Below, one piece after another: positions 25,475 through 35,911 of a DNA stretch of 64,000 bases. Below the pieces are notes generated by a model that had not been told where the DNA came from, ran no database searches, and saw nothing but the letters and a program-made list of their open reading frames with translations. Each line of letters begins with the position of its first letter. Position 1 is the first letter of the stretch. The position numbers were made by a program, and so were the translations under genes. The stretch spans positions 771 through 64,770 of the forward strand of contig PYST01000108.1 of NCBI GenBank assembly GCA_003049485.1, given 5' to 3'. The DNA is from Ophioceras dolichostomum. Lineage: Eukaryota; Ascomycota; Sordariomycetes; Magnaporthales; Ophioceraceae.

Positions 25475-27738
25475 CTATTCGATCACGACTTCCTTCATAT
25501 GGGTACTGAACCCCTCGTTCTCGTCCATGAGCTCTCCTTCGCTCGCCCCGTGCACGTAGGACACGCCGATCAAGCGGTACAAACCCGTCTTCGCTGACAA
25601 GGTCTTGTCGGAGCGTCGCAGTACGATAGGTAGGTCGCAACCCATGAGGATGAGAACTTCGTCCCCGATCTGGGAAAATGGTGGCACGAGAGCGAGATAG
25701 CCCCCTTCCAGCACGGCGAGCCTCCTGCCGTAGCAGGCGCCAAGACGGAGACTTAGGTCGAATATGCCGGGCCCGTCGTCGTTGCCCATGTCCAGGAAGT
25801 CAAGGAGGCCGAAGCTGTAGGGTGGTTGTGGGGAGGTTAGATCTTCCGCTCCTGTGGTGGAACCGTCGTTGCTAACAGAGAGGACGAATCGTTAGCATCT
25901 GTCCACCAGACTGCTACCATCCCGAAATCACTTGGGAACTGGCCGCTACAGCGCCAGTTCTATCCTAGTTACAACGCTTTTACTTACGTGAGTGTCCACG
26001 CACGTGGCTTCGGAAGCTTCCCATTGGTAGTACGGTTCGCGACCAGCGTCCTGCAGAAAGCCTCGACAACTGAAGAGCGGACACTATGACCGGCTGCCCG
26101 TCTCGCCCCCCACCTCTGCGCAACGCCTCTATCCATCAAGGCCATCTCCAGCCAGTCGTCGAAAGTGTGGGACCCGCTGAGACTCGTCTCCCCATCAGGG
26201 CTCATCCTCCCAAGCATATACAAGTCGTCACCGCGAGACAAGGTGTTGCCCTTGCCGCCTAACCTCTTGATGCGGCTGAACGAGAATCCCCTGGTGTGCA
26301 GACGGTTACGCCCGTACCGGGTCTCGACCACTGCGTTGGAAGGAGTGCCCCCACACGCCCTGTACCTGGCATTGTCATCGTGCCACTTAGCGATGGTGAT
26401 GTCGATCAGGAAGGAGTATGCGAAGTCGGCCGTCCAGTCCGGGACCCAGCCCGGCAGGCTCCTCACCCTTCGCGGATGCTGGATGTAGGCCAAGATGTTG
26501 AGGGAATGGCCGATCTCCACGTGGCGCTTGGCGACGTCGATGAACACTTTCTCGACGCTCAAACTATAGTCTGGCACGATACCCAGGGCCTTTGCATCAC
26601 CCGACATGCCTAGCAGAGCGTAGATGCGGTCCCGGGGGTCAGGCGTGGGGTAGAGACTGTTCATCCAGAGGAGATCCAGCAGGTCTACCGGACGTTCCGT
26701 CTGGCTGACCCGCCGAGAGCGGACGATATTCATGCCTCCGACCGGTCTGAGCTCCGGGGAGTCATCGTCCTCCCCACCGTCGTCATTGCCACCGGTCAGA
26801 CCAGCGCGTAGGGAGTACTGGACGGACATCCACGCATATGCGACCCCGAGAACGGGATACCATGGGACCGACCTAGCACCTCGCATCACTCGCGCTGACC
26901 ACTGCTTGGCGACGCAGACCTCTTGAGCGACCCATACCCTGAACCACCACGGATCTTGCAATATTCCCACGAGAGCCTCGACGACCTCGGTGTCCGCAGC
27001 CCGGACCTCTGCGCCGCACGCCATCATATGCTCGGTATCCATAATGGGATCGATCGTCGAAGACTCATCCTTGCTGCTCTGAGGGTACAAGGGGCCAAGA
27101 CGATCGAAGATGTCCATGACGTGTGCCACGTTCGGGTCATCGCCCTGATCTTCGCCGAGCCAGATGATGACGCTCTTGGAGTTCGCGAAAATGTCGCAGA
27201 TGCGGAAAACCTCCCTGTCCCGCTCGGTGCAGTCGTCCTGGTTGATGCAGATGGCGTCGATCCAGAGCATCCGAACCTCGTCGGTGCGGCGGAGGCGCCG
27301 AAGCGCGTCTCCCAACGAGGCGGCGACGTTCAGATGGCGCCCCTCTAGAAATATGCGGCAGGCACCTTCGGCATCATCGAAGGTGTATGACAGTGCCTCG
27401 TAGGCAGAGAATGAGTCGACCGATCGGTGGACGAGGCGGCCGTAAATATCATCGTCAAACTCGCCAGGGAGGAGCTCGAAAAACCGAGCATCGTCGTCGG
27501 CTCCGGTAAGTGGGGGGTACTTGTAGCGCCTAGACGCCAGACCTGTCACAGATCTCGCTGCTCTTGAGTACAAGAAGCCAAAGTGACGTAACGTAGATGC
27601 GGCCTGGGCTACTAGAAAGCTCGCTGCTCCCGACAGTAGGCATCGGAGGCGGGAGGCCGCGGTGGTTGCCACGAATCTCCACCACTTTGATGGCCATATC
27701 AAATGGCCATCGAAGGAGATCACCTTCAGAGCGAACAT
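25475..27738 (-). CDS. HET-domain (heterokaryon incompatibility) protein
   Basis: Two exons (27738-25988 and 25871-25475; GTAAGT donor, GTTAG acceptor) join in frame to 715 aa. The HET domain lies at about residues 112-270: AYEALSYTF, MLWIDAICINQDDCTERDREV and VIIWLGEDQGD. The region DRIYALLGMSGDAKALGIVPDYS follows, and the C-terminal exon ends with DEVLILMGCDLPIVLRR and YRLIGVSYVHGASEGELMDE, the usual closing motif of this class. The first 65 residues are hydrophobic and Arg-containing, with possible membrane association. HET proteins trigger programmed cell death on non-self recognition; many paralogues have no proven role. The neighbouring secreted peptide and GFA genes suggest an accessory stretch. 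Intact. Confidence 0.88.
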
Positions 27739-28211
27739 CGCTACCAGCGATCAGCGGCCATCACGGTCAGAGATCGTGATGTTGGAATGAATGAATGATT
27801 GAAGAAAAGTTGGGAAAACTGCGACATTGATGAGTGAATGGGTGACTGATGATGGGCTTGGCTGCCTGTTGACCAGCCTCCATTCATTGGCCAACGAATA
27901 CGACTTCGATTTTGGGGGTGGCATTCGTCCGCTTGGCCACTTAGATGGGTGATGACAAAGAAGAAACTTGCTGACACGATTTTAGAGTTACCCGTAAACG
28001 GCTTAGGATTCAAAAAGTGGCAAAGTACTAGGGGGCTTTCATCACGACGCCGATGTGATGTCTGGGCATGCTGTTATCGAATCGTGATGGTCGTGAATAA
28101 CAGAGACAAACTGGACTACCATTACAAAATAAGAACCAAGACATTACCTATCTCAGACCCGACGCTGAATACCGCTAAGAGAACAAAATCTTTTGGGTTT
28201 CCCTCCCATCA
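27739..28211. other. Intergenic region
   Basis: Spacer between the HET gene promoter and the 3' end of the coiled-coil gene. No gene seen. Confidence 0.45.
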
Positions 28212-29285
28212 TCAAGGTATAACAATCTCTTTCGTCCGCTCAAACACCCTCTCCCTCGCACCCTGCAGCGCAACCCTCGCCCTCTCCAGCGCAGCCTCCC
28301 TCTCCCTAAGCGCACCCGCCAGCTCCTCCTGCCTCCTACCCGACGCGTCCGCCAGCTTGCCCACCGCGGCCGCGAACCTTTCCGCCTCGTACTGGCTCTG
28401 CCTTATCTTCTCGTGGAACGCCATGTCCGTGAAGATATTGTCGAAAAACACGTCCGACATCAAGCTGCCCTGCGCGATCGTCACGGGCGGCAGCGAGTCA
28501 ACGACGACAGCGGGACTGGCGCGCGCGGCCTGCACGGCGTACATGCGCGCGTCCCTGATGCAGATGTCGGCCTGCTGCAGCGCGTTGCGCTCCATCATGT
28601 CCGCCATCGTCCCGCCCCCCCACATGTCGTAGTGGCTGGCGCTCACGGCGCGCCGCATGGCATCCAGCGCGTCGCGCATGCGGCGCCTAGCCGCGGACAA
28701 GAGCTGCGCGGCCTGGGACTCGGCGTCGGCGCGGGCGCGCGCCTCCTGGTACGCGCGCAGCGCCTCGTTAGCGTCCGTCTCGCGGGCGTCCTCCTCGGGG
28801 AAGCCCGGGGTCGGGCCCTGGAAGATCGAGTCGTACAGCCCGTCTAGGTCGGCTTGTGCCTGGCGGTGGCGCGCGGCGGAGGCTTCGAGGGAGGACTTGG
28901 CTGCGTATGCGTCGCGGAGCATCTCCTCGAGGCCGCGGCGCTGCTCGGACTCGCGGTGCGATTCCTGCAGGGCCTCGAAGTACTCCCGCTCCTCTTTCTC
29001 GGCGCGCTGCTCGAATTGCTCCCTTTTGCCGGAGACCTTGTAGGCGAAGCGCCGCATGACCGAGTCGCGGTACTTCTCGTGGTCCTTCAGCTCCTTCTCG
29101 CGCTTGCGGTCCAGCTGGCCTATGCGGTCGGCGCACTGTCGGAGCTGGGCTTCGAGGTCGGTCACGAGGCGTTGCTGGTTGTCCAAGTCAGGGACGGCGT
29201 GGTCCGTCTCCTTGAGGATGCCGAGCAGCTCGGCGTTGCGGGCTGCGGAGGCGTGGAGCTTGGATTCGATCGACTTGGACGGCAT
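28212..29285 (-). CDS. Coiled-coil protein of unknown function
   Basis: An intronless frame of 357 aa starting MPSKSIESKLHASAARNAEL. Long stretches are charged heptad-like helices, for example residues 40-120 (DLEAQLRQCADRIGQLDRKR, KREQFEQRAEKEEREYFEAL) and the C-terminal 60 residues rich in Glu/Arg/Ala. A central less charged segment contains SHYDMWGGGTMADMMERNAL and VFFDNIFTDMAFHEKIRQ, which may be a conserved core. No signal peptide, membrane helix or catalytic motif is seen. Codon usage (GC-rich third positions) and the coherent composition support a real gene. A structural or scaffolding role is likely but unproven. Confidence 0.72.
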   Translation of the reverse strand: MPSKSIESKLHASAARNAELLGILKETDHAVPDLDNQQRLVTDLEAQLRQCADRIGQLDRKREKELKDHEKYRDSVMRRFAYKVSGKREQFEQRAEKEEREYFEALQESHRESEQRRGLEEMLRDAYAAKSSLEASAARHRQAQADLDGLYDSIFQGPTPGFPEEDARETDANEALRAYQEARARADAESQAAQLLSAARRRMRDALDAMRRAVSASHYDMWGGGTMADMMERNALQQADICIRDARMYAVQAARASPAVVVDSLPPVTIAQGSLMSDVFFDNIFTDMAFHEKIRQSQYEAERFAAAVGKLADASGRRQEELAGALREREAALERARVALQGARERVFERTKEIVIP

Positions 29286-30537
29286 GGTTGGTTATGTAGG
29301 CGCTGTCGCTGTTGCAGATAATGTCCTAGTATGATGGAAGGTAATGTAGTGACTGCCTACTACTGTAAGAGAGCTCGAGTCCCTTTTGGATTTATTTCCT
29401 TCCTCTTTTGCCCTGAGATATAAGGTTTTAGTAGGGTTGAAGTTGCTCCTTCGTCCGAACCTGTCAATCCGTGCTGATGGGATGACAGACCAAACAGCAG
29501 GATGGATGAAAGCTTCCTCCTAGATGAAGAATGACGATGATGGGTGGTGGCCTGGCGGGGCACAATACATCTACGCCGGCACTGGGAGAAGCTTGCTGTT
29601 AAAATATCCCCCGACGAAAGAATGAAAGATCCCACCTGGTGACCACATCCGGAGGCCCAACGGTGTTGGTGCCACCCCAACTCCGGAGGTGCCGTGCAGC
29701 ACAGCTATCAGGCGGATTTTGAGGTGGCCGTTTTTTCCCACCCCTAAAGCATGCGCCACTAAAAACCGCCTAAGATCGGTAATCGAGTGTCCTGATCACC
29801 AGGGACTTTTCAATCGTTCATGTTCCTTCGCTAAATTCCTGGGGCTTGAAGTTCTTGGCGGGGGCCGCGGGGCTTCACCACTAACTGCCCGGTCGCGTGC
29901 CAAGCAGGCTTTCGTTTGGCTCGAGATACGGGGCGGGGGTGGTGGCGGTGGATTGACATACGTCAGAATTTCTTTGTTGCATTTTTTCCACATTCCTCCT
30001 GTGTAAAAATACTAGGTATGATGAGGTTACCAACCGCAGAGCCATTTTGCTTCCAGGGATATCCAGGAGCGGGTTCCTAGCGCCTGGAAAGAATGATGTA
30101 ATCACGTGATACTCCTGAGAACAACCCTGAACTACGCCATCCTAACCTCCTATCCTCAGGCAGTGAAAAACTCAAGCCCAGATGCGTGGTAGCCCGGTCC
30201 CATGCCCGAATCCTGCTTTTCCAGAAACCTTCCTCCAAACTCACCTTGATCGTTATCATCGTTGTCCATCCTCTCCTGGCCCCCTTGGACTTCTTCCGAT
30301 CACCGCCTATTGCAACGAAGGTGCTCGTGGCCATCAATGACAACGAAAGCAGTGATTGACTACCTACACGGAGCACACGATGGGCAGGGGGTATGGCTGC
30401 GGAATGGGAAAGAAACTTATGCGAGCAAAGGGAAACTAAGCAGAAGCGTTGGATGGGAAAAGGAGGAGGACGAACGCGAAATCGGCAGCGACACGACGCT
30501 GAAGCAAGTATCCTGGCAGCGGAATGCTTCTTTGTAC
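29286..30537. other. Intergenic region
   Basis: About 1.25 kb; a promoter for the coiled-coil gene and the 3' flank of the RNA ligase gene. No additional gene supported. Confidence 0.45.
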
Positions 30538-31746
30538 TTACTCCAGCCCGTACTTCTCGAGATAGCCCTTGGAGTGCACCTTGAACCGCCGAGTTGGCTC
30601 CTGGACACACTTGTACACCAGCCCCTCGCCTTCGACCTTGTTTGCGCGGGCTTGGATATCCTCCTTGCTCTTCGCGAAACTCCAGAGAGTCCCGTAGCCC
30701 CGGATGGGGACGTGCTGCACGTCCCACTTCTTGCACCAGGCCTCGACCATGGTGGGGTTCAGCCACGACTTTTCAATGCGCGGCTCCCAGATGTCGAAGA
30801 CGAAGAGCTTGTGCTTGTCCCTGGGGTAATCGTGGCGGTTGCCGTTGATGTTCCAGCCCACCAGCTCGCCCTGGAGGACGATGTCTTCGTTCTGCTCGTT
30901 AAGGATAGCAGGGAGGTTAGCCTCCACGGCCACCTTCCAGTAGGGCGAGGAGCCGTCGTCCTCGTTGAGCTCGCTGTTTATCGAACAGACGCCGAAGCGA
31001 CCGTTTTCAAGCATCATGTGATGACCGATGTCTGCGGGCAACGGGTTGAGCGACGCGAAGAACGGCGAGTCCTTGCAGATGAAATACACGGCCATGCTGG
31101 AGCCGTCCATCTTCTCGGTCTCTTGATAGATCAGCCGCCGGTATTTCGACTTGATGAAGAGATTTGGGCACTCATGTAGACGGCTGAACTTAGGTTTGCG
31201 GTAGAACTTCGGGGCCTTGCCCAGTTTCTCCTCGGTCACATTTGCCATTGGCTCCATTCGCTTGACGCCCAGTAGAGCCCCGACGTCCAGCACGCGGAGA
31301 TCTACCTCCGCCATCCGACGACATCCTCCGTAAAAGTCGGACAAATCGTCCAGGAGATCCACGAGCTCGGGGAACTTCTCGATGTGCATAATAAGGCCCT
31401 GGCTCTGGAGGCCGTCGCGCATCACATACTTCACCTCAAACCCCCTCTCGCCGTCCAGCGTCGCCTGCGTAGGAAGGGCCTTGAAGGCAGGATGAGCGTG
31501 TGTGGGCAGGAACGCTTCGGCCTTGAAAACTACCACTAGATCAGAGCGCTTGTACTCGCGCGCTCTGGCGGCGAACTGGAGACTCCCAGCTGTGACGATG
31601 TCCATATGCGAACATCTGTGTGTGGGCCTCACGTCGGTTACGTGGCACAGTTCAGCGATCCGCCTCTCATATCGCTGAGATCTCGCTAACGTGAGCTCCA
31701 ATGCGTTATCAACACTCTCTGGGAAAGTCTTGGGTGGAATTTCCAT
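30538..31746 (-). CDS. RNA ligase, DraRnl (Rnl5/DRB0094)-type
   Basis: An intronless frame of 402 aa. It has the full set of covalent nucleotidyltransferase motifs: motif I with the AMP-accepting Lys212 in EKMDGSS, motif IIIa near LFVFDIW, motif IV VLQGELVG (Glu294) and motif V EGLVYK followed by RRFKVHSK. The N-terminal part (about 48-82: MDIVTAGSLQF, SDLVVVFKAEAFLP) resembles the OB-fold module of the Deinococcus RNA ligase family. Such enzymes seal nicked RNA in duplexes using ATP, joining a 3'-OH to a 5'-phosphate. Fungi use Trl1 for tRNA and HAC1 splicing; this family is a separate, sporadic enzyme, possibly for RNA repair. No targeting signal is obvious. Motifs are intact, so activity is expected. 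Confidence 0.85.
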   Translation of the reverse strand: MEIPPKTFPESVDNALELTLARSQRYERRIAELCHVTDVRPTHRCSHMDIVTAGSLQFAARAREYKRSDLVVVFKAEAFLPTHAHPAFKALPTQATLDGERGFEVKYVMRDGLQSQGLIMHIEKFPELVDLLDDLSDFYGGCRRMAEVDLRVLDVGALLGVKRMEPMANVTEEKLGKAPKFYRKPKFSRLHECPNLFIKSKYRRLIYQETEKMDGSSMAVYFICKDSPFFASLNPLPADIGHHMMLENGRFGVCSINSELNEDDGSSPYWKVAVEANLPAILNEQNEDIVLQGELVGWNINGNRHDYPRDKHKLFVFDIWEPRIEKSWLNPTMVEAWCKKWDVQHVPIRGYGTLWSFAKSKEDIQARANKVEGEGLVYKCVQEPTRRFKVHSKGYLEKYGLE

Positions 31747-33236
31747 CCCGAAGGACTCGAGGTGAGGACTCGTTCAGAGGTATGGCTGTCTACCAAGAGG
31801 CGCGTTAGCAATTTCGGCTGTATGTTGTTGCCTATGATGCGAATACGACGCCCGTAGTGGGTTGAAGTAAGACATAGTCGAGGCAAGGGAAGCCCAGAGT
31901 ACGATATTTTCCGGGGTTGGACGAAACAGGCAGAATATGAGAGGAGTGATGCGTGAGGGACAGCCCACATACCTCGGCTAGTCGGTGCCAGGAGATGGTT
32001 GACAAAGAATCGAGGGCCTCTCAGTTCAAATGCTGTAGGCTTTCTCATCTAGGTGTTCTTGTTGCGAAGTGGAGCACTGGTCTAGCTAGTTGTTTTTCTC
32101 GTAGGTGGACTTGGAAGTTAAGGACGACGGCATGTAGCAAAATCTGTGTCGATCATCAAAGAGAGCATGTAAGGGTGAGCGAAAGATGCACAATAGCATG
32201 GGAATAAGCGAATTGGCAGCGCGGAAGCTATTGAGAATATGCCATATGTCCTCGCTCTAGATAAACAGGCGCGCGGTGGCTGGTAGGAGATAGCATAGCC
32301 GTACTTTCTAGCACTGTGAAGGCGAATAGGCAGGCTACTCTCGGGACCTGAAGAAAATGTGTAAGAGGCGTCGAAGTGGCAAAGACACTAGAGGTAGCTA
32401 TCGCACGCAGGGATTGATGATGAATCCGTGAAGGGAGTGTTTGGGCCTGAACAGAGAGAGTCTACTGGGAGCTGTAAGAGGAAATGGCGCCCGCTCTCGA
32501 GAGGCGGCAATTCAGGATAATCGTCATTCGTGTTGCAGTGTGTTGCTGGAGGAGAGACAGATGGCGATTTCGACCAGAGTCGAGAGTGATGATGCGTGAG
32601 CTCGGTGACTCGGTCGCCCGGATTCGCCTGCCCCAGGAGCAGCATTCAAACGCAGAACAAGAGGCGAAGATACAGGAAGGCAATGGCGCATGTTTGGCTT
32701 ATCAGCCAATTATTGTCTCGTCCAAATTATCATCTATTGTACGAGATTTGGATTGACGTCCAAGAGCATCACAATATAGCGCCACAGATATCTAGGGATC
32801 AATGGTGTGGCTGTGAGAGGACAATGAGGTGGCTGCGAGCTTATCCACAATTAGCTGGCGCAATTCGCAGTGCCCCACTTAATCCTCAGCTTCGCGAGAC
32901 TGAATTCTTTGACGCGACTTCGATCGAGAGTGACAGAGGATGACCAACGCAGCACTTGAAATCATCGTCATCGGCTCGTACACTTCCCTGTTGGCTCCCT
33001 ACATGGTGAATTGAGCTGCGCTTTGCCTTTATTATCTTGCGCCGACAGAGTTTGCATCCCCTAGTTTTGCAGTGATCAACGTTCTGCCTGGTGAACTCGC
33101 TGGCGCCCGCGCCTCTGCGATCGCAAGGCCAACAATCGATACCGTCATCCATCCCTTCGGTCACGCTCGTCGAATTTTTCTTCTCAACCTTCCCAGCATA
33201 CCGCTTTAGCTCAACTCGAACCGGCCAAGGATAGAC
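31747..33236. other. Divergent intergenic region
   Basis: About 1.5 kb between the RNA ligase and SNF5 genes. Only short frames; no gene supported. Confidence 0.5.
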
Positions 33237-35141
33237 ATGTCGGCGATATCGGGAGGCCCTCAGGCCTTCACTTCCTCGTATGCGCCCCGGCTGAGAACCT
33301 ACAACAATTCGCTCCTCGTCCCCGTCATCAACCCAGTTCAGTCTGGCCCCATTTCGCGAACAACGAAGCGAGGCACGACAGTTATTAACTATGCCGAGGA
33401 TGGCTACGACGACGACTACGACGATGAGGAAGACAACCGCCGTCGGCCCACGGGCCTGCGAAGCCTGCGCCGGGATGATAGCGTGGCGAAGGTCGACCCC
33501 AGCGAGAAGGTCAACAAGGAGACGTCGGTACCAGTCTCAATGCCTGGCATATGGAGGGACTGGATGGGCAAGACCAGAATCATCCGACCCGATCACCAAA
33601 ACCATGCGCAGGCCTGCCTGCCCCTGACATTGATACCCATCCGAATTGATGTCGAAATTCCGGCCTTCATCCCCCAAACAAGCATGACCGCAAACGACCC
33701 CAGCCCGAGGCCCGAGATGACCGTACCTTACCGGCTCAAGGATAGCTTCTTGTGGAATCTCCACGAAACCCTCATCACAACCGACCATTTTGCGCAGCAG
33801 CTGGTTCAGGACCTCGACCTGCCAAATAGGGGCGTTCTGATACCCGAAATCAGCAAGCAGATCCGGACACAACTGGAGGAGTACGCTGGCGTCGCGTTGC
33901 ACCCCTTGTTCCACTCAGCGCAAAAGTCCGTTCCACAGCCCGCACGCGACTCGTCCACCCCGACCCCGCAAGTCGCTGCCGTCGCCGCCGCCTCTGCCGC
34001 CAGCCGCTCCAACACCCCCTTCAGATCCGGCCCTGGTGCCGGCGCAGCCCCCGCGACCCCCTCGAAGCTCGGGCCCGGAACGCCATTACCGTCGTCGTCG
34101 ATCGTCCAGGCCCCCAGCCAAACTGACGTTACTGCCGCCGCCGAACCCATACCGTCGGATTCGGACGAGTTCAACCTCGACGACACGTACCGATGTGTCG
34201 TCACGCTGAACATCAACCTCGGGTCACAGCTGTACACAGACAAGTTCGAGTGGTCACTACTGCATCCGCCAGGCACGGCCGAAGCCTTTGCGAAGATGAC
34301 GTGCGCCGACCTGGGACTGACGGGCGAGTGGGTGCCCGCCATGACGCACGCCATTTACGAAGCCGTCCTGCGGCTGAAGAAAGAAGCCTGCGAGTCCGGC
34401 GGGCTGGTGTCGGGATGGGGCGGCGGCTCCTCGGACTTCCCCGGCGACGCGATGCTGTCTCTTAATGGGGACGGCGCAGGCTGGCGGCACGACGTGGAGA
34501 ACCTGGCGGAGGAGTGGGAGCCCAAAGTCGAAGTGCTGTCCAAGGAGGAGATGGAGAAGCGCGAGGGCGACCGCGAGCGGCAGATCCGCCGGCTGCGTCG
34601 TGAGACGGCCAGGTTCAGCAGTAACACTGGCCTGGTCGGCGGCGTCCCTGTCGGTTTCGGCTTCGGCGGCCTCATCGAGCAGGAGGAGGAGCGCATGGGC
34701 CGCGGGGAGCGCAGTAAGAAGAAGCGGCGCTTCCGAAGTCTGTCGCCTCTTGGTCGCTCCGGCACTCCCGGGGGACGTGGAACGCCAGACGTCGGCGGCA
34801 GCGGCGCCGCGCCTGGTGGAGGGGGTGGGGGTGGGTATGGAGGAGGCGGCACTCTCACCGACGCCGAGCGCTCGCATTGGCGGTGCACGCACTGTAAGGT
34901 CTGGGGCTCGTGTGTGTGGGCTGTTCGGGATGGACCGTACGGACCTCGGGTGAGTCATCAGCAATCTTCGACCTTCACTCTATCTATTCTATGGCACCGG
35001 GCGCCGCTCGCTAACAAACAACCTCTTGTGCTATCTATCTACCAGTCATTATGTAACAACTGTGGCTTCCTCTTCGAGCGGGACCGGAAGCTGCCTCGGT
35101 GGACTCGGAACATGCATGCGGGAGATATGCGGGTCGCGTAG
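33237..35141 (+). CDS. SNF5: SNF5/Sfh1-family chromatin-remodelling subunit (SWI/SNF or RSC)
   Basis: Two exons (33237-34949 and 35046-35141) give 602 aa. The SNF5 core has two repeats: about 130-225 (LIPIRIDVEIP, FLWNLHETLITTDHFAQQLV) and about 317-385 (YRCVVTLNINLGSQLYTDKFEW, LTGEWVPAMTHAIYEAVLR). A Pro/Ala-rich linker separates them. A basic/acidic region follows, then a GATA-like zinc finger at the C-terminus: CTHCKVWG...WAVRDGPYGPR-SLCNNCG. The intron (96 bp, no stop) splits the finger between its CxxC pairs; retention would insert 32 residues. The protein anchors the remodelling complex to nucleosomes and activators. It could be the Snf5 or Sfh1 paralogue. The open frame continues beyond the stop (see next entry). 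Confidence 0.9.
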   Translation: MSAISGGPQAFTSSYAPRLRTYNNSLLVPVINPVQSGPISRTTKRGTTVINYAEDGYDDDYDDEEDNRRRPTGLRSLRRDDSVAKVDPSEKVNKETSVPVSMPGIWRDWMGKTRIIRPDHQNHAQACLPLTLIPIRIDVEIPAFIPQTSMTANDPSPRPEMTVPYRLKDSFLWNLHETLITTDHFAQQLVQDLDLPNRGVLIPEISKQIRTQLEEYAGVALHPLFHSAQKSVPQPARDSSTPTPQVAAVAAASAASRSNTPFRSGPGAGAAPATPSKLGPGTPLPSSSIVQAPSQTDVTAAAEPIPSDSDEFNLDDTYRCVVTLNINLGSQLYTDKFEWSLLHPPGTAEAFAKMTCADLGLTGEWVPAMTHAIYEAVLRLKKEACESGGLVSGWGGGSSDFPGDAMLSLNGDGAGWRHDVENLAEEWEPKVEVLSKEEMEKREGDRERQIRRLRRETARFSSNTGLVGGVPVGFGFGGLIEQEEERMGRGERSKKKRRFRSLSPLGRSGTPGGRGTPDVGGSGAAPGGGGGGGYGGGGTLTDAERSHWRCTHCKVWGSCVWAVRDGPYGPRVSHQQSSTFTLSILWHRAPLANKQPLVLSIYQSLCNNCGFLFERDRKLPRWTRNMHAGDMRVA

Positions 35142-35489
35142 GACGCGTTCCGCGCTCAACAGCAGCAGCAGCAGCGACAAGCTCTTCCACTGGGGCCGCC
35201 GCCACTGCCCAGTCGGAGGCCCACTCTGGGAGCTAATACCACTACTGCCGGCGGCGGAACGGATGGCGCCTCGAGCACCGGCTCCATCACGCCGTCGAGA
35301 CGGCGGGCATCGCGGACGACGCAGGCACAGTCACAGTCACAGGCACGGGCACAGACACATGCACAGGCACAGGCACAGTCTTGGTTGTCTTCGGCCATGG
35401 TGCCGGATGTACGTAACAATTACAACAACACCAGCCGGGTGGCGTCGTCGTCTAAGAGGCCTCCGCCGGTGGTTTATCGTAATAGCTGA
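35142..35489 (+). other. In-frame 115-codon open extension after the SNF5 UAG
   Basis: Directly behind the TAG at 35139-35141, in the same frame, 115 sense codons run to a TGA at 35487. Composition is protein-like: DAFRAQQQQQQRQALPLGPP, later GSITPSRRRASRTT, a QAQ/QSQ repeat region and SSKRPPPVVYR. It looks like the disordered tail of a longer SNF5. It could be readthrough, an undetected intron that removes the stop, a recent nonsense mutation or a sequence error. A hexamer-like CAGGCA repeat is at 35320-35380. Confidence 0.45.
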
Positions 35490-35911
35490 GGCCGGTCGGC
35501 GGATGATGCTTTGTCGGAATGACATAAGGGGTGGTAGATAGGTAATCAGTCGGTCCTTGAATGGGGGTTCGTCTATCGTTTTGTGGCACGGCTGGCTGTC
35601 TTTGACTGATGCACTGACGGTCGGCTACCGGCCGTGGGCATTTTCTTGCTTTCACTTTCGTGTTTAAGCTGTATTGTATCTATATGGTTTGGTGTCTTGG
35701 TGGTAGTTCTTTTGACGGTTGGAGGGTCTGGACTCTGGAGTAAGTAGGGAAATGACCTGCCTGTGGTGGTGGAAGTACTCAAGAGGCGGCGGTTTTGTGA
35801 CGATCAAAAAAGAGTTGAGGGGCTTCTTCATTTACTTGTCCACCATCTTTTTATGATGTGCTTTTCATCCCACACGTCCATCTTTGCCCCCGTCATTCGC
35901 GTTTCGTTACG
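35490..35911. other. Convergent 3' spacer
   Basis: Between the SNF5 gene and the alpha/beta hydrolase gene. No coding signal. Confidence 0.45.

Noticed and set aside
30077..30766. 229-aa minus-strand frame near the RNA ligase 3' end
   Set aside because: Overlaps the ligase in another frame and shows no domain; a shadow frame.
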